Shown piece after piece: positions 4,832-6,670 of a stretch of DNA of 6,670 nucleotides. The notes below the pieces were generated by a model. The model had not been told where the DNA came from. It saw only the letters and a program-made list of their open reading frames with translations, and did no database searches. The stretch is from Gammaproteobacteria bacterium (lineage in GTDB: Bacteria > Pseudomonadota > Gammaproteobacteria > Pseudomonadales > Oleiphilaceae), in contig RFIV01000181.1 of assembly GCA_003695085.1 (NCBI GenBank), forward strand, positions 1 through 6,670, in the 5' to 3' direction. The position numbers were made by a program, and so were the translations under genes. Within the stretch, counting starts at the first letter, position 1. Each line of letters starts with the position of its first letter.

Positions 4832-6670
4832 GTATACCCCACCAGCCCCTCGTTGACGGCCTCCAGAATCCTTGCACCCTCCGATTCGGTCAGGCCCGCC
4901 CGCCCGATCTTGTGTTGAAGGCGTGCACGCAATGCATCCGTGTCCACGTTTACATAGCGAAGCACCTTTTCGACACTGTCACCCGGTGTTGAGTCGGTCA
5001 ACTCGAACCCACCTTCATCCGTCAGCCGGACATTGACGGCATGGGTATCGCCAAACAGGTTGTGCATGTCCCCAAGGATTTCCTGATAGGCTCCGACAAG
5101 GAAAAAGCCATACCAGGCTCCCGGTTTGCACTGGCTGGCCGGGACGGGCAGGGTGGTCTCGATGCCGTCTCCATCCACGTATTGATCAATACGGCCATCG
5201 GAGTCACAGGTCATGTCCTGAATCACCACGCGGCGGGTGGCAGGCTGGTGGAGGTCGCTCAGGGGCAGCACGGGGAAAACCTGTTCGATGCCCCACACAT
5301 CCGGCAGTGACTGGAACAGAGAAAAGTTGAGGAACAGCTTGTCCGCCAGTTTCTCGTGCAATTCGTCCAGCACTTCCCGATGGTTGCGGTTGCGGGGAGT
5401 CAGCTGGGTTTCCACGTACTGGCAGATGAGGCGGTACAGGCGCTCCCCTTCCGCCCGGTCTGCCAGGGAGGCGCTGCCATGTATGAACATGCTGTACAGG
5501 TCTGAAATAGCCAGCGTGGCATCATGATAGATCTCGAGCGGTGCCCGCCGGTGGCCGGGGGTCAGTGCCTGAAAATCGTCCCACAGACTGCGCAGGGGCA
5601 GCGGGGCATCGGGTCCGGGTGCGCGCTCCGGGACATCTCCGATTTCGAATGTGCCCGGCTCGCAGTCCACGACCTGGGTCAGCAGTACAGCGTGGTGGGC
5701 GGTCAGCGCCCGGCCCGACTCGGATACGATGTCCGGTTCCGGCAAGTCATCCTGCTTACATTGACGCTTGAAGGTGCTCAGTACATGATGTGCATAGTCA
5801 TCCAGTGTGTAGTTCACCGAGCAAATGCTGCGCGACCGGGTGCCTTCATAGTCCACGCCCAATCCGCCCCCGATATCGACCACGCCAATGGATGCGCCGC
5901 TCTGGCGCAGGGCGCTGTAGAACCGCGCACACTCCTGCAGGCCGGACTGTATGTCACGGATATTGGCAATCTGCGAGCCCAGATGAAAATGCAGCAGCTG
6001 AAGCGCGTCCAGCTGGCCGGCCTGCTTCAGTGTGTCCATGACCGAAAGAATCTGGCTGGCGGACAGGCCGAACTTGGATTTTTCCCCGCCGGTATTCTGC
6101 CAGTTACCCTTGCCGATACTGGCCAGACGGGCGCGCAGGCCCAGTCGGGGTTTCACGCCCAGGGCCGCGCTTTCTTCCAGCACATAACGCAGCTCGGTGA
6201 GTTTTTCGAGCACGATGTAGACCTTGTGACCGAGCTGTTCACCCATCAGGGCCAGACGGATGAACTCCCGGTCCTTGTAACCGTTGCAGACCAGAGTGGC
6301 CCCGTCGGGCGCCTTGCCCAGAATGGCGAGCAGTTCAGGCTTGCTGCCTGCTTCCAGTCCCACCTGCCCGCGTCGTGCTGCAGGTGAGTCACTGATCAGG
6401 GTGCTGATAACATGCTCCTGCTGGTTGACCTTGATGGGATAAACGGCGGTATAGTTCCCTTCATAGTCAATTTCGCTACGGGCTCGGTTGAAGGCTTCAC
6501 ACAGGCTGTTGACCCGGTGACGCAGCACGTCATCAAAACGCACGAGCAAGGGGGAGGTAAGCCCTGCAGCGCGTGCGCGCGCTACTACATCCGTCAACGC
6601 GATGCGCTGCTGTGGCCGGGCAGGATCCGGCACCATGCACAGCTGTCCCTGCTCATCGACCGTACAGTAA
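4816..6670 (-). CDS. speA: Biosynthetic arginine decarboxylase SpeA (5' end outside window)
   Basis: This enzyme converts arginine to agmatine and CO2, the first step of the agmatine route to putrescine, using pyridoxal phosphate and magnesium. Landmarks, numbered from the internal ATG whose first base is 6636: YPIKVNQ with the PLP lysine Lys69, GLEAGSKPEL (93-102), CNGYKDRE (117-124), GGEKSKFGL (183-191), HFHLGSQ (216-222), DIGGGLGVDYEGTRS (254-268), SESGRALTAHH (305-315), CDSDG (477-481, active-site Cys477) and the closing GYTYLED. The stop is at 4816-4818. The ATG at 6634-6636 is not the true start: the frame is open to the window edge, and the preceding codons (YCTVDEQGQLC) align with the N-terminal region of E. 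coli SpeA, just before its PDP segment. Probably 20-40 residues are missing. All key residues seen are intact. The gene converges on apbE with a 16-base overlap. Confidence 0.97.
   Translation of the reverse strand, partial: YCTVDEQGQLCMVPDPARPQQRIALTDVVARARAAGLTSPLLVRFDDVLRHRVNSLCEAFNRARSEIDYEGNYTAVYPIKVNQQEHVISTLISDSPAARRGQVGLEAGSKPELLAILGKAPDGATLVCNGYKDREFIRLALMGEQLGHKVYIVLEKLTELRYVLEESAALGVKPRLGLRARLASIGKGNWQNTGGEKSKFGLSASQILSVMDTLKQAGQLDALQLLHFHLGSQIANIRDIQSGLQECARFYSALRQSGASIGVVDIGGGLGVDYEGTRSRSICSVNYTLDDYAHHVLSTFKRQCKQDDLPEPDIVSESGRALTAHHAVLLTQVVDCEPGTFEIGDVPERAPGPDAPLPLRSLWDDFQALTPGHRRAPLEIYHDATLAISDLYSMFIHGSASLADRAEGERLYRLICQYVETQLTPRNRNHREVLDELHEKLADKLFLNFSLFQSLPDVWGIEQVFPVLPLSDLHQPATRRVVIQDMTCDSDGRIDQYVDGDGIETTLPVPASQCKPGAWYGFFLVGAYQEILGDMHNLFGDTHAVNVRLTDEGGFELTDSTPGDSVEKVLRYVNVDTDALRARLQHKIGRAGLTESEGARILEAVNEGLVGYTYLED

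Noticed and set aside
5524..6387. Long plus-strand open frame of 287 codons antisense to speA
   Set aside because: It mirrors the codons of a clearly conserved arginine decarboxylase. It has no ribosome site or recognisable domain, and such frames are common opposite GC-rich genes.
6562..6590. Alternating GC tract as a regulatory or Z-DNA element
   Set aside because: It is explained by Ala/Arg codons of speA (VARARAAG) and shows no other structure.
6634..6636. ATG as the start of speA
   Set aside because: The frame continues open to the window edge and the residues before this ATG align with the N-terminal region of E. coli SpeA, so the true start is outside the window.

Overview
This window is GC-rich, densely coding DNA, most likely from a gammaproteobacterium and probably a marine or environmental one. 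That placement rests on the close match of the right-hand gene to the enterobacterial/pseudomonad type of biosynthetic arginine decarboxylase (SpeA), and on the DUF4266, DUF3570 and ApbE families that fill the middle. The genus cannot be fixed from the sequence. No RNA gene, mobile element, CRISPR array or non-coding gap longer than about 25 bases is visible.

Layout. Positions 1-4831 hold six plus-strand genes packed like one operon. They are: (1) the C-terminal part of a large, probably secreted protein, cut by the left edge; (2) a Tat-exported DUF1501 protein; (3) a periplasmic TlpA/ResA-type thioredoxin with a WCGPC motif; (4) a 69-residue DUF4266 lipoprotein ending in GGGGCGCN; (5) a DUF3570 predicted outer-membrane beta-barrel; (6) an ApbE-type FAD:protein FMN transferase. 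Gaps are 21, 14 and 3 bases, then a 14-base overlap, then 1 base. The last three genes all start with GTG. From 4816 to the right edge the minus strand carries speA, whose 5' end lies outside the window. Its last 16 bases overlap the end of apbE tail to tail.

How the genes may work together. Genes 3-6 look like an envelope redox module: a flavin-attaching enzyme, a thiol-disulfide protein, a tiny lipoprotein with a CGC tail and an outer-membrane barrel. The main new observation is that the DUF4266 tail contains E-A-S-S-G-G-T. This is a near match to the ApbE target consensus D-x-x-S/T-G-A-T/S and sits just before the CGC tail. I therefore propose that DUF4266 is the flavinylated and/or thiol-active substrate of its neighbours. 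Two facts complicate this: the ApbE has no export signal, and it has Gly where the family normally has a metal-binding Asp. speA is a separate housekeeping polyamine gene (arginine to agmatine) with no evident link to the module.
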